From: an uncultured Paracoccaceae bacterium
GTDB taxonomy: Bacteria > Pseudomonadota > Alphaproteobacteria > Rhodobacterales > Rhodobacteraceae
Assembly (NCBI GenBank): GCA_937907485.1
Contig: CALESR010000369.1
Location: 1-14,484, forward strand
Length of the DNA stretch: 14,484 nucleotides
Direction: 5' to 3'
Shown here one piece after another: positions 14,055 through 14,484 of this stretch. The notes under the pieces are model-generated. The model was not told the origin of the DNA. It made no database searches and saw only the letters and a list, made by a program, of their open reading frames with translations. Numbering within the stretch: position 1 is the first letter of the stretch; the number at the start of each line of letters is the position of its first letter. The translations under genes and the position numbers were made by a program.

Positions 14055-14368
14055 GCGCATTGCAACGGCTCGCCGCCACCATCGAGGCGCGCAAGGGGGC
14101 CGACCCCGAAACCTCGTGGACGGCAAAACTGCTGGCCAAGGGCCCCGAGAAATGCGCCGAGAAATTCGGCGAAGAGGCGATCGAGGCCGTGATCGAGGCC
14201 GTCAAGGGCGACCGCGACCGGCTGACCGCCGAGGCGGCGGATGTGCTGTTTCACCTGCTGGTCATGTGCGCAGCGCGCGGCGTCACGCTGGCGGATGTCG
14301 AGGCCGAACTGACCATGCGCGAAGGGGTCTCGGGCATCACCGAGAAATCCGCCCGCGCCCCGTCCTGA
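14051..14368 (+). CDS. hisE: Phosphoribosyl-ATP diphosphatase HisE
   Basis: Second step of histidine synthesis: hydrolyses phosphoribosyl-ATP to phosphoribosyl-AMP and diphosphate. The 105 residues are standard for the stand-alone enzyme. The MazG-like all-helical fold shows KCAEKFGEEAIEAVIEA (34-50) and EAADVLFHLLVM (61-72), giving the metal-binding acidic set Glu41, Glu42, Glu45, Glu61 and Asp64, and SWTAKLL at 22-28. The start at 14051 is set by the four-base overlap with hisF and GAGG at 14042-14045; the frame is open far upstream, but that is only hisF read out of frame. It is complete and ends just before the low-quality tail of the window. Confidence 0.97.
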   Translation: MSALQRLAATIEARKGADPETSWTAKLLAKGPEKCAEKFGEEAIEAVIEAVKGDRDRLTAEAADVLFHLLVMCAARGVTLADVEAELTMREGVSGITEKSARAPS

Positions 14369-14385
14369 CGCACAACACCGGTTGA

Positions 14386-14484
14386 CCCCCCGGGGGGGGG
14401 GTGTTTCCCCCCCCCCCCCCCCCCCCCCGGGGAATTTTTTTGAAAAAAAAAGAGTTTAAAAAAAAAATACAGCCACCTTTTCTT
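14386..14484. other. Homopolymer-rich contig-end artefact
   Basis: The last 99 bases break from the GC-rich, balanced composition of the rest: 6 C then 10 G, a 22-base C run (14407-14428), G4, T7, A9 and A10, ending in AT-rich sequence. Nothing coding is present. This looks like low-quality read ends or failed assembly and not a biological element. Treat the bases as unreliable. Confidence 0.85.

Noticed and set aside
14386..14432. C-run/G-run hairpins as a terminator or G-quadruplex after hisE
   Set aside because: The surrounding homopolymers indicate unreliable base calls, so no structure should be read from them.
1..14484. CRISPR arrays, tRNA or rRNA genes, insertion sequences, prophage genes
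   Set aside because: No spaced repeats, RNA-gene signatures, transposase, integrase or structural phage proteins were seen on either strand.

Overview
The window looks like one draft or metagenomic contig from an alphaproteobacterium, most likely of the Rhodobacteraceae (Rhodobacter/Paracoccus-like). GC is very high and coding is dense. The order rel - DUF2062 - pdxJ - acpS is one I recall from that family, and the proteins read like Rhodobacterales versions. Genus cannot be settled by eye. The window opens inside a rel gene. It ends in about 100 bases of homopolymer that look like sequencing or assembly noise, so both ends are probably contig ends.

Region 1 (1-5276, plus strand): the 5'-truncated Rel (p)ppGpp synthetase/hydrolase; a DUF2062 membrane protein; pdxJ (vitamin B6, overlapping DUF2062 by 4 bases); a LysE/RhtB exporter; two tandem paralogous small secreted proteins of unknown function; and acpS (holo-ACP synthase), whose GTG start overlaps the stop of the second secreted protein. 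Housekeeping genes for stringent response, cofactor synthesis and lipid synthesis are therefore interleaved with an exporter and an unknown secreted pair.

Region 2 (5277-6749, plus strand): a secreted DUF2147 protein and an EamA/DMT-type transporter, each preceded by a clear Shine-Dalgarno sequence and by a short GC-rich spacer containing hairpins. lepB, rnc and era, which often follow acpS in relatives, are absent from this window.

Region 3 (6790-12853, minus strand): six co-directional genes, in transcription order a small lipoprotein, an HNH endonuclease with an extra N-terminal domain, a four-helix membrane protein, a CysK-type PLP enzyme, a large MscS-family mechanosensitive channel, and an AlaX-type alanyl-tRNA editing protein. 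The last three are tightly packed (9-base gap, then a 4-base overlap) and probably cotranscribed.

Region 4 (12854-14368): a 110-base divergent spacer with three inverted repeats, then on the plus strand a small two-helix membrane protein, hisF and hisE (4-base overlap), the last steps of the histidine pathway represented here.

No RNA gene, CRISPR array, insertion sequence or prophage was recognised. No gene-free stretch exceeds 300 bases. I do not see a coherent, clearly novel multi-gene system. The best candidates for new biology are the HNH protein, which could be a modification-dependent nuclease, and the tandem secreted paralogs.
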